DNA of 15,866 bases from Streptomyces sp. NRRL WC-3549. GTDB taxonomy: Bacteria > Actinomycetota > Actinomycetes > Streptomycetales > Streptomycetaceae. Every line of letters begins with the position of its first letter. Position 1 is the first letter of the stretch. Below are positions 7,542-15,866 of the stretch, in pieces. The position numbers were made by a program, and so were the translations under genes. The stretch lies in the NCBI RefSeq assembly GCF_000721935.1, contig NZ_KL585388.1, positions 51,661 to 67,526 on the forward strand. Reading direction: 5' to 3'. The notes under the pieces are model-generated. The model had not been told where the DNA came from and made no database searches. It worked only from the letters and a program-made list of their open reading frames with translations.

Positions 7542-9479
7542 ATGACGGCCGAACTGGTCCGGGGGCAGAATCTCACCTTGCCCCGGACCCGCCTGGAGAT
7601 CAGGGTGTCGGCGGGCTCGCCCGTCCTGGCCGGGGCCACGCTCGGGGACGAGCAGGGCACGGTCCGCGGCCCCGAGTGGGTGGCCCACCCCGGTGCGCCC
7701 CGGCTGCCCGGCCTGGAGGTGTCCCGGCAGGCGGCGGCCGCCCATCGGCTCGCCGTGGACCTCGACGCCCTGCCCGACGCGGTCCACCGCGTCACCGTGT
7801 TCCTGGCGCTCCCCACCGGTACCGGGCGGCCCGTCAGGTTCGGCGCGGTCGCCGCGCCGTTCGTCGCGGTCACCGGCCTCGACGGCACCGAGGCGGCCAC
7901 CTTCACCCTCACCGGACTGGACGCCGAGTCGGCGGTGACCGCCCTGGAGCTCTACCGCCGCCAGGGCGCGTGGAAGGTGCGGGCGGTCGGCCAGGGATAC
8001 GCGACGGGGCTCGCCGGCATGCTCGCCGACCAGGGGCTCGGCCCGGCGGCGGAGCTGGCCGCGTCGATCCACGAGGCCGTGGCCTCCGGGCTCGCCCGCT
8101 CGGTGTCGCCCCCGCCGCCCCGGGCCCCGGCCGACGAGCGCGTCCGCCACCCCGCCGTACCCGCGACCCCGCCTCCGGACGGGGGACAGCCGGCCGCCCC
8201 CGCGGGGCCCGGGCCGCTCGACGACCGGGACGCGACGCCGGCTGCCGGCGCCCCGGGTGCCGCGGCCGGGGGGCCCATCGACTACGTGCACCCGCGCCGC
8301 CGGAGCACCGCGCCGCCCCCGCCTCCACCCACCGCCCCGTCCGCCGCCCCGGGACAGCCCGCGCAGCCGGTCGCCGGCGACGCCACCGGCTGGTCCATGG
8401 ACGAGCGCCTGTACAACCAGATCTGGGGCATGTTCGAGGACCTGGCCCGCGCCGTCGCCGCCTACCGCAGCGCCGTCGACTTCGCCGAGTCCCGGATGGA
8501 CCAGGAGATCGACCGGGCCCTCGCCGATCCGCGCAACCGCATCGGCGGCGCGGGCGACCGGGCACGCGAGGGGGCCCGCGCCAAGTGCGGGGAGCTGACC
8601 GCCCGGGCGCGTGAGGCCCTGGACCGGGACCTGGCCCAGCTCGCCGCCGAATCGGCCGTGGTGGAACCCGCGCTCCCCGCCCCGTACGCCGGCTGGGACA
8701 ACCCCGTCTGGCACGGATACCGGGTGCCGATGGAGTCCCCCATGGCGCTGCGCGTCGGCGACCTCCACCTGCCCGAGCGGACCGGTCTGCGCATTCCCCT
8801 GCTGGTCAGGCTGCCCCTGGAGCGCGGGCTCTGGATCGACAGCGGGCACAGGGCCTCCGAGGGCGGCGAGACGCTGCGCCGGCCGGCCCTGGAGACCGCC
8901 GTCGCCCTCGCCGCACGGCTGCTCGCGGTCCACCCCGCGAACGACTTCTCGGTGCACGTCATCGACCCCGCCGGTTCCGCCGTCACCGCTCTCGCGCCGC
9001 TGACGGCCGCCGGGGTCCTGGCCGCACCGCCCGCCGTCGGTCCCGGGGGAGTGAGCGAGGTCCTCGCCCGGCTCACCCGTCGCGTCGACCTGGTGCAGAT
9101 GGCCGTCAGGGCCGGCGCGACGGACTCGCTGCCGCCGGATCTGGACCCGGGCGAGCAGCTGCTCATCGTCAACGACTTCCCGCACGGCTTCGACGACCGG
9201 GCCGTCACCCAGTTGCGCTACCTCGCCGACGAGGGGCCCTCGGTGGGCGTGCACCTGATGATGGTGGCCGATCGCGAGGACGCCCGCGCCTACGGCCCCG
9301 TCCTCGACCCGCTCTGGCGCTCCCTGCTGCGGCTCACCCCCGTCGCCGACGACCATCTCGCCGACCCGTGGGTCGGCCACGCCTGGACCTACGAGCCGTC
9401 CCGGGTGCCCGAGGGCAGCCGCGTCCTGGCGCAGGTGCTGGCGCTGGTGGCCGAGGCCCGCCGGGCGGACCCCCGCTGA
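7542..9479 (+). CDS. Large TerD-like protein with Pro-rich linker and degenerate FtsK/HerA-like C-terminal domain
   Basis: A predicted cytoplasmic protein of 645 aa. Residues 1-180 look TerD-like, shown best by FTLTGLDAESAVTALELYRR followed by KVRAVGQGYATGLAGML, but the GDN...GDDE calcium loop of TerD is absent. Residues 186-280 are a Pro/Ala-rich linker. Residues 282-372 are charged and helical, probably coiled coil. Residues 375-645 recall FtsK/SpoIIIE-type ATPases: a strand-rich entry, ALETAVALAARLLA followed by HVIDPAG, and LLIVNDFP near residue 540 in the Walker B place followed by VGVHLMMVADRED. The Walker A site near 424 (GLWIDSGHRASEGG) lacks GKS/T, so ATP hydrolysis is unlikely. ATG 7542 is chosen for AGGGGACAG upstream; ATG 7503 is the alternative, inside the region after the hairpin. 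The function is unknown. The ATPase relation is my reading by eye. Confidence 0.8.
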   Translation: MTAELVRGQNLTLPRTRLEIRVSAGSPVLAGATLGDEQGTVRGPEWVAHPGAPRLPGLEVSRQAAAAHRLAVDLDALPDAVHRVTVFLALPTGTGRPVRFGAVAAPFVAVTGLDGTEAATFTLTGLDAESAVTALELYRRQGAWKVRAVGQGYATGLAGMLADQGLGPAAELAASIHEAVASGLARSVSPPPPRAPADERVRHPAVPATPPPDGGQPAAPAGPGPLDDRDATPAAGAPGAAAGGPIDYVHPRRRSTAPPPPPPTAPSAAPGQPAQPVAGDATGWSMDERLYNQIWGMFEDLARAVAAYRSAVDFAESRMDQEIDRALADPRNRIGGAGDRAREGARAKCGELTARAREALDRDLAQLAAESAVVEPALPAPYAGWDNPVWHGYRVPMESPMALRVGDLHLPERTGLRIPLLVRLPLERGLWIDSGHRASEGGETLRRPALETAVALAARLLAVHPANDFSVHVIDPAGSAVTALAPLTAAGVLAAPPAVGPGGVSEVLARLTRRVDLVQMAVRAGATDSLPPDLDPGEQLLIVNDFPHGFDDRAVTQLRYLADEGPSVGVHLMMVADREDARAYGPVLDPLWRSLLRLTPVADDHLADPWVGHAWTYEPSRVPEGSRVLAQVLALVAEARRADPR

Positions 9480-9554
9480 GCGGGGCCCCACCCCCTCCGC
9501 CTCTGTGAGTAAAGCAGCTGTGACCAGGGGCTTTGGTTAGTTTTTGCCCATCAC

Positions 9555-9584
9555 TTTACCTTCTCTTGGTGTTTCCTGTACTGT
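9555..9584 (+). promoter_or_regulatory. Probable promoter of the riboswitch-terC transcript
   Basis: TTTACC (9555-9560), an 18-nt spacer and TACTGT (9579-9584) lie in an unusually A+T-rich patch. The predicted start, about 9590-9592, is immediately before the 5' strand of the aptamer P1 helix at 9593. That agreement supports the call. Confidence 0.55.
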
Positions 9585-9592
9585 TCTTCGAG

Positions 9593-9699
9593 CGGAGGGG
9601 AGTACTCCCGATCGCGGCGTTCCCGTCAGTACGGACTGTGACCGGTCCCGGGGCGTCGGCCCGGCGCGCAGCCCGCGTCCTGGGTGGAAGAGACCTCCG
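9593..9699 (+). ncRNA. yybP-ykoY manganese riboswitch aptamer upstream of terC
   Basis: P1 is CGGAGG (9593-9598) with CCTCCG (9694-9699). The two conserved internal-loop strands of the yybP-ykoY family are present: GGGGAGTA (9597-9604) on the 5' side and AGACC (9691-9695) on the 3' side. The roughly 90 nt between them can form internal hairpins, for example CAGT-ACGG-ACTG. This family binds Mn2+ and commonly precedes TerC/Alx, MntP and similar genes, as here. The span and gene context match the family. No covariance search was possible. Confidence 0.85.
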
Positions 9700-9742
9700 G
9701 CAGCGACGACGCTGAACCAGAGCCGTAGCGAACTGCCGGAGG
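9694..9742 (+). promoter_or_regulatory. Expression platform: anti-Shine-Dalgarno helix competing with riboswitch P1
   Basis: CCTCCGGCAG (9694-9703) is the perfect 10-nt reverse complement of CTGCCGGAGG (9733-9742), which holds the terC Shine-Dalgarno GGAGG (9738-9742), 4 nt before GTG 9747. The same CCTCCG strand forms the 3' side of aptamer P1, so the two helices exclude each other. Mn2+-stabilised P1 should free the ribosome site (translation ON), and without Mn2+ the site should be sequestered. Confidence 0.8.
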
Positions 9743-9746
9743 CGCA

Positions 9747-10745
9747 GTGGACGTTTCATGGACCCTCTGGGCGCTGACCATTCTCGGTCTGATCGCCCTC
9801 ATCTCCGTCGACTTCTTCATCGGGCGCAAACCCCATGACGTGTCGACCAAGGAAGCCGGAATCTGGACCGTGGTCTGGATCGCGCTGGCCGTGCTCTTCG
9901 GACTGGGACTGCTGGTCTTCGGGGAGAGCCAGGCGTCGGGCGAGTTCTTCGCCGGCTTCATCACCGAGAAGTCGCTGAGTGTCGACAACCTCTTCGTCTT
10001 CGTCCTGATCATGGCGAAGTTCTCGGTGCCGTCCCACCTCCAGCAGCGGGTGCTGCTGATCGGTGTGCTGATCGCCCTGGTGCTGAGGGCGGTCTTCATC
10101 GCGGCCGGCGCGGCCGTCATCGCCAACTTCTCGTGGGTCTTCTACATCTTCGGCGCGTTCCTGATCTTCACCGCCTGGAAGCTGATCCAGGAGGCGCGGG
10201 CCGACGAGGAGGACGAGGAGTTCGAGGAGAACCGCCTCCTGAAGTCGATCGAGCACCGCTTCGGCGTCGCCGACCGGTACCACGGCACCAGGCTCTTCAT
10301 CCGCAACAACGGCAAGCGCGTCCTGACCCCGCTGATGGTGGTCATGCTCGCCATCGGCACCACGGACGTGCTGTTCGCGCTGGACTCCATCCCGGCGATC
10401 TTCGGCCTGACCCAGGACCCGTACATCGTCTTCACCGCCAACGCCTTCGCCCTGATGGGGCTGCGCCAGCTGTACTTCCTCATCGGCGGGCTGCTGAAGA
10501 AGCTGGTCCACCTCAGCTACGGGCTCTCGGTGATCCTCGGCTTCATCGGCGTCAAGCTGGTGCTGCACGCGCTGCACGAGTCCGGGGTGCACGTCCCCGA
10601 GATCTCCATCCCGTTCTCCCTCTCCGTCATCTGCGGCGTCCTGGTGATCACCACGGTCACCAGCCTGATCGCCACCAGGAGGAAGGCGGCTGCCGAGTCC
10701 GCCGAGGCGGACGAGGAGAGCGAGGGCGTCGGCGCCGAGAAGTAA
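9747..10745 (+). CDS. terC: TerC/Alx-family integral membrane protein (manganese homeostasis)
   Basis: A 332-aa polytopic membrane protein with about nine hydrophobic segments. Alx and other TerC proteins are linked to Mn2+ export and to metalation of exported enzymes, and genetically to tellurite resistance. Family marks are LISVDFFIGRKPH (18-30), ITEKSLSVDNLFVFVLIM (72-89) with Glu74 and Asp80, and GTTDVLFALDSIPAIFG (204-220) with Asp207 and Asp213, acidic residues that probably line a metal path. Further marks are FTANAFALMGLRQLYF and LSYGLSVILGFIGVKLVLHA. A charged cytosolic loop of about 30 residues follows EARADEEDEEFEEN (149-162). The tail is acidic. The start is GTG 9747, 4 nt after GGAGG; a nearby ATG at 9758 is out of frame. 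It is controlled by the upstream Mn2+ riboswitch and followed by a bidirectional terminator. Confidence 0.95.
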   Translation: MDVSWTLWALTILGLIALISVDFFIGRKPHDVSTKEAGIWTVVWIALAVLFGLGLLVFGESQASGEFFAGFITEKSLSVDNLFVFVLIMAKFSVPSHLQQRVLLIGVLIALVLRAVFIAAGAAVIANFSWVFYIFGAFLIFTAWKLIQEARADEEDEEFEENRLLKSIEHRFGVADRYHGTRLFIRNNGKRVLTPLMVVMLAIGTTDVLFALDSIPAIFGLTQDPYIVFTANAFALMGLRQLYFLIGGLLKKLVHLSYGLSVILGFIGVKLVLHALHESGVHVPEISIPFSLSVICGVLVITTVTSLIATRRKAAAESAEADEESEGVGAEK

Positions 10746-10773
10746 CCGGCGGCTGCCGGGGGCGGCTACGGAC

Positions 10774-10809
10774 ACGGCGGCGGCCCTTCGGGGCACCGGC
10801 CGCCGCCGT
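10774..10809. terminator. Bidirectional terminator between convergent terC and MBL genes
   Basis: ACGGCGGCGGCC (10774-10785) pairs with GGCCGCCGCCGT (10798-10809), a perfect 12-bp stem with a 12-nt loop. An alternative inner CCC-TTCG-GGG tetraloop is possible. It lies 28 nt after the terC stop and 3 nt from the end of the minus-strand hydrolase gene, so it can serve both strands. Confidence 0.75.
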
Positions 10810-10812
10810 CGT

Positions 10813-11469
10813 TCACCAGCCGCGCTCGCGCCACTCCGGCAGCCGCGGGCGTTCGGCGCCCAGCGTGGTGTCGCCGCCGTGGCCGGGGTAGACCCAGGTC
10901 TCGTCCGGCAGCGGACCGAAGAGCTTGGTCTCCACGTCGTGGAGCAGGCTCGCGAACGCCTCCGGGTCCTGATGCGTGTTGCCCACGCCGCCGGGGAAGA
11001 GGCAGTCCCCGGTGAAGAGGTGCGGGGCCCCGTGCGGGTCGTCGTAGACCAGGGCGATGGAGCCCGGGGTGTGTCCCGTCAGGTGGCGGGCGGTCAGCCG
11101 GACCTGGCCCACCAGGAGCGTGTCGCCGTCGTCGACGAGGACGTCCGTCGGGACCGGGATCCCCTCGGCGTCGTACCTCCCGGCCACGGTGCGCGCCCCG
11201 GTGGCGGCCACCACCTCGGCCAGGGCCTGCCAGTGGTCGGGGTGCCGGTGCGTGGTGACCACGGAGGCGACGCCGTCCTCGCCGACCAGTCTCAGCAGTG
11301 TCCCGGCCTCGGCCGCCGCGTCGATCAGGAGCTGCTCGCCGGTGGCCCGGCAGCGCAGCAGGTAGGCGTTGTTGTCCATCCGTCCGACGGCGACCTTGGA
11401 GATCATCAGATCCGTCAGCTCGTGCACGTCCGCCGGGCCGCCGACCTTGACCGTTCCGCTGTACGTCAT
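10813..11469 (-). CDS. Metallo-beta-lactamase-fold hydrolase (glyoxalase II-like)
   Basis: A cytoplasmic 218-aa protein, the usual length for a stand-alone MBL-fold hydrolase. It has the full dinuclear metal set: THRHPDHW (His74, His76, Asp78, His79), HLTGHTPGS (His133), FTGDCLF (Asp155) and YPGHGGDT (His197). The substrate cannot be read from the sequence. The closest pattern is glyoxalase II or persulfide-dioxygenase-like thioester/thiol hydrolases, and a mycothiol conjugate is a reasonable guess because the gene follows a DinB/MDMPI-type gene. ATG 11469 starts 10 nt after that upstream gene's stop, and no strong Shine-Dalgarno is seen. Co-transcription and translational coupling are therefore likely. 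The 3' end abuts the shared terminator with terC. Confidence 0.92.
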   Translation of the reverse strand: MTYSGTVKVGGPADVHELTDLMISKVAVGRMDNNAYLLRCRATGEQLLIDAAAEAGTLLRLVGEDGVASVVTTHRHPDHWQALAEVVAATGARTVAGRYDAEGIPVPTDVLVDDGDTLLVGQVRLTARHLTGHTPGSIALVYDDPHGAPHLFTGDCLFPGGVGNTHQDPEAFASLLHDVETKLFGPLPDETWVYPGHGGDTTLGAERPRLPEWRERGW

Positions 11470-11479
11470 GGGCCGCAGC

Positions 11480-12169
11480 CTATAGCGGGGGCAGCGCGGG
11501 GAGGCTGCCGCCTTCCACGGTGAGTCCGGAGCCGTCGCGCCGTCCGCAGAGCCACCCGAGGATGTCCGTGGCCGTACCCCGTACGGCGACCGGCGTGCCC
11601 TCGGCGCCGCCGCCCGTGGTCCAGCTCCTGCCGTCCCCGGTCGTCGCCGTCGTGGCGGCCACCCGGGGGTGACCGGCGAAGCGCTCCGCCAGGAAGTCGT
11701 TCTCCCGGGAGACGAACTCCTCCGGCAGGTCCTCCAGCTCGTAGCCGATCCCGAGGTCGACGTGGTGCAGCTCGACCTCGACGAGCCGGCGGAAGGGGAT
11801 GCGCCGTGCCTGGTCCGTCACACCGTTGCGCAGGGTGACCGTGCGCGCCCAGTCGGTGGACCCGGCGGCTGCCGTCAGGAAGGCCGCGGCGCTTTCCCGC
11901 AGGTCGGCGACGTGTGCCTCCAGGGGGCGGGGGGCGTCCCGCTCGATGTCGGCGTCACGGGTTTCGCTGCTCGCGTACATCGGGCGTCCGCGGAGAACAT
12001 TTACGAGCGCGTCGGCGTTACGTGACAGGTGGGCCAGCACGTGGCCGCGGCTCCAGCCCGGCAGACGTGACGGCTCCCCGAGCGTGGCGTCGCCCCATGC
12101 GGCCGTGGCGCCGAGCAGCCGATCGGTCGCTCCACGTACTGCTTCCAGGTCGTGCGCAGGATCGATCAT
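11480..12169 (-). CDS. DinB/MDMPI-like (maleylpyruvate isomerase family, mycothiol-type) protein
   Basis: A cytoplasmic 229-aa four-helix-bundle protein of the actinobacterial MDMPI/DinB-like family, some members of which are mycothiol-dependent transferases or isomerases. The N-terminal block LPGWSRGHVLAHLSRNADAL (36-55) carries the metal-site His47. VEVELHHVDLGIGY supplies the Glu and His of the triad. The C-terminal domain contains VAVRGTATDILGWLCGRRDG, typical of the family's C-terminal extension. ATG 12169 is chosen because MIDPAHDLEAVRGA is a family-like start and a -10 box ends 6 nt upstream; the frame stays open further 5' only as antisense of uvrA. It is probably the first gene of an operon with the MBL hydrolase and is divergent from uvrA. 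The substrate is unknown. Confidence 0.88.
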   Translation of the reverse strand: MIDPAHDLEAVRGATDRLLGATAAWGDATLGEPSRLPGWSRGHVLAHLSRNADALVNVLRGRPMYASSETRDADIERDAPRPLEAHVADLRESAAAFLTAAAGSTDWARTVTLRNGVTDQARRIPFRRLVEVELHHVDLGIGYELEDLPEEFVSRENDFLAERFAGHPRVAATTATTGDGRSWTTGGGAEGTPVAVRGTATDILGWLCGRRDGSGLTVEGGSLPALPPL

Positions 12170-12175
12170 GGACCG

Positions 12176-12205
12176 AGCGTAGCCTCCGACACTCGATCGG
12201 GTGAA
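12176..12205 (-). promoter_or_regulatory. Predicted leaderless promoter of the DinB/MDMPI-MBL operon
   Basis: On the minus strand TTCACC (12205-12200), an 18-nt spacer and TACGCT (12181-12176) end 6 nt before ATG 12169. The start of transcription would fall on or beside the start codon, and no Shine-Dalgarno is present. Confidence 0.5.
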
Positions 12206-12216
12206 GGTGTCCGCGG

Positions 12217-12247
12217 TCGACCGTAAATCGAATGCGCGTGCTATACG
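12217..12247 (+). promoter_or_regulatory. Possible uvrA promoter
   Basis: TCGACC (12217-12222), a 19-nt spacer and TATACG (12242-12247) form a weak promoter-like pair in the 175-nt divergent gap. The leader to GTG 12345 would be about 90 nt and contains the inverted repeat CGAAG-N7-CTTCG just after the -10. The spacer is longer than usual. Confidence 0.3.
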
Positions 12248-12344
12248 CTCGAAGTCGAAAGCTTCGTACATCGCTGTGGCGCCGCCCATAACCTGGGGCA
12301 GGGGCTCAGTTCCCCGCTTCTCTCGAAGAAAGGTGCGGACCGGC

Positions 12345-15374
<3,030 letters not shown>

Positions 15375-15436
15375 CGCGGAAGCTCTGACGCGCGAGGCCT
15401 GACCGGCCCGCGCGGAGCCGCCCCCGCGCCGACCCG

Positions 15437-15463
15437 CCCGCCCCGTTTCGGCGGCGGGGCGGG
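15437..15463 (+). terminator. Probable uvrA terminator hairpin
   Basis: CCCGCCCCG (15437-15445) pairs with CGGGGCGGG (15455-15463), a 9-bp stem with a 9-nt loop, 62 nt after the uvrA stop. There is no T-tract. Confidence 0.5.
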
Positions 15464-15682
15464 GCGGGGCCTCGCCGGGCTCCGGGCGGCGACGACCACG
15501 GACAACGGCCTCGCGGGCCGTGCTGAGTCGGGCGGGCTTCGTCGAGTGCGGTGGGCCACCCTGAGCGGACTTCCCGGACTGCGCTGCTTCCAGGTCCTCG
15601 GCGAGGCAGACGGTGACGGCTGAGACGGCCGCACGGCACACACCGGGCTGCGCGTCCCCGCGCCGTCCCGCCCGGCCGGGGC

Positions 15683-15701
15683 GGCGCCTCGCCGAGGCGC
15701 C
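15683..15701. repeat. Near-perfect 19-bp palindrome
   Basis: GGCGCCTCG-C-CGAGGCGCC at 15683-15701 is a 9-bp inverted repeat around one base. It could be an operator-type palindrome, or a short hairpin with 7 bp and a 5-nt loop, just before the larger hairpin at 15714. Confidence 0.6.
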
Positions 15702-15713
15702 GGCGGCGGCTGG

Positions 15714-15758
15714 GGCGCGCGCCCGGCCGGGGGTCCGAACCCCGGCTGGCCGCGCGCC
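15714..15758. terminator. Long 18-bp hairpin, possible terminator
   Basis: GGCGCGCG (15714-15721) pairs with CGCGCGCC (15751-15758). After one C-C mismatch, CCGGCCGGGG (15723-15732) pairs with CCCCGGCTGG (15740-15749), including one G-T wobble. The loop is the 7-nt GTCCGAA. It is the most stable structure in the 3' region and could stop transcription from either side. Confidence 0.55.
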
Positions 15759-15790
15759 GGGCCGGGGACCCGGGCTCCCGTGGTGTACCC

Positions 15791-15857
15791 CGGCCCGTAC
15801 CGGCCCCCCGCCGGCCCGAACCGCCCCCCGCCACGCCGGGGGCGGCCCGTACCGGCC
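15791..15857. repeat. Pair of 15-bp direct repeats flanking a hairpin
   Basis: CGGCCCGTACCGGCC occurs at 15791-15805 and again at 15843-15857, 52 nt apart start to start. Each copy is itself an imperfect palindrome (GGCC-N6-GGCC). Between them CCGCCCCC (15821-15828) can pair with GGGGGCGG (15838-15845). Confidence 0.6.
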
Positions 15858-15866
15858 ACTCCCCGG

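Larger units (their letters stand above)
15375..15866. other. Non-coding 3' region after uvrA, rich in G+C hairpins
   Basis: These 492 nt hold no convincing gene. Frames remain open on the minus strand, but their translations are Ala/Arg/Pro/Gly-rich antisense-type sequence with no recognisable domain. What can be seen is a series of strong hairpins (15437-15463, 15683-15701, 15714-15758, 15821-15845) and a duplicated 15-mer (15791-15805 and 15843-15857). It may contain the uvrA terminator and upstream regulatory DNA of a gene beyond the window. Confidence 0.6.

Noticed and set aside
7266..9491. A 741-codon minus-strand open frame over the TerD-like gene
   Set aside because: Composition is Gly/Arg/Val-rich antisense, it has no recognisable domain, and the plus strand carries clear coding features and a Shine-Dalgarno.
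9533..9777. Small ORFs between the TerD-like gene and terC
   Set aside because: They overlap the promoter and riboswitch aptamer, lack ribosome-binding sites and have no coding-type codon bias.
12223..12270. A LexA (SOS) box in front of uvrA
   Set aside because: The CGAA/TTCG elements near 12249-12265 have the wrong spacing for the Streptomyces CGAAC-N4-GTTCG type box; no match of adequate quality is present.
15726..15745. tRNA T-arm-like sequence (GGGGGTCCGAACCCC)
   Set aside because: No acceptor, D or anticodon arms fit around it; it is the apex of the 18-bp hairpin.

Overview
The window is high-GC actinobacterial DNA, almost certainly Streptomyces. The evidence is the very high G+C at third codon positions, GTG starts, leaderless-type promoters, a mycothiol-type DinB/MDMPI protein, and UvrA and UvrB sequences of the Streptomyces kind. 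From memory the gene order resembles the uvrB-uvrA region of S. coelicolor (around SCO1958-SCO1970); this was not checked. All genes look chromosomal. No phage, IS element, CRISPR array or RNA gene was seen.

Layout. Positions 73-2145 (+) hold an Amt-family ammonium transporter with Glu in place of the first twin-His, then a uridine-kinase-like protein with a degenerate P-loop. Positions 2190-3515 (-) hold a secreted glycerophosphodiester phosphodiesterase (glpQ2-like) with a candidate PHO box, followed by a broken methylated-DNA-cysteine methyltransferase-like gene. Positions 3731-4600 (+) encode a three-motif MHYT membrane sensor. Position 4641 onward (+) is uvrB, behind a full RecA-NDp/PafBC-type promoter. 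Near its 3' end uvrB is interrupted by a 19-bp Tn5/Nextera mosaic end (6606-6624), an evident assembly artefact that also lost roughly 30 codons. Positions 6838-10745 (+) form a Ter block: a canonical TerD, a long TerD-like protein with a degenerate FtsK/HerA-like C-terminus, and a TerC membrane protein. terC lies behind a yybP-ykoY Mn2+ riboswitch whose 3' P1 strand is perfectly complementary over 10 nt to the terC Shine-Dalgarno region. Positions 10813-12169 (-) hold a metallo-beta-lactamase-fold hydrolase and a DinB/MDMPI protein, probably one operon with a leaderless start. Positions 12345-15374 (+) are uvrA with a histone-H1-like Ala/Lys tail. Positions 15375-15866 are non-coding, rich in G+C hairpins and a repeated 15-mer.

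How the genes fit together. uvrA and uvrB bracket a stress block (TerD, TerD-FtsK-like, TerC, MBL, DinB). Nucleotide excision repair sits beside metal and redox stress functions: Mn2+ efflux or metalation by TerC, and possible thiol chemistry by the MBL and mycothiol-type proteins. The upstream part handles nitrogen (Amt) and phosphate (GlpQ2) acquisition. The clearest regulatory signals are the Mn2+ riboswitch and the PafBC-type uvrB promoter. The least understood gene is the TerD-FtsK-like fusion. The adapter in uvrB, and three separate lesions in the methyltransferase-like gene, show that the assembly must be treated with care locally.
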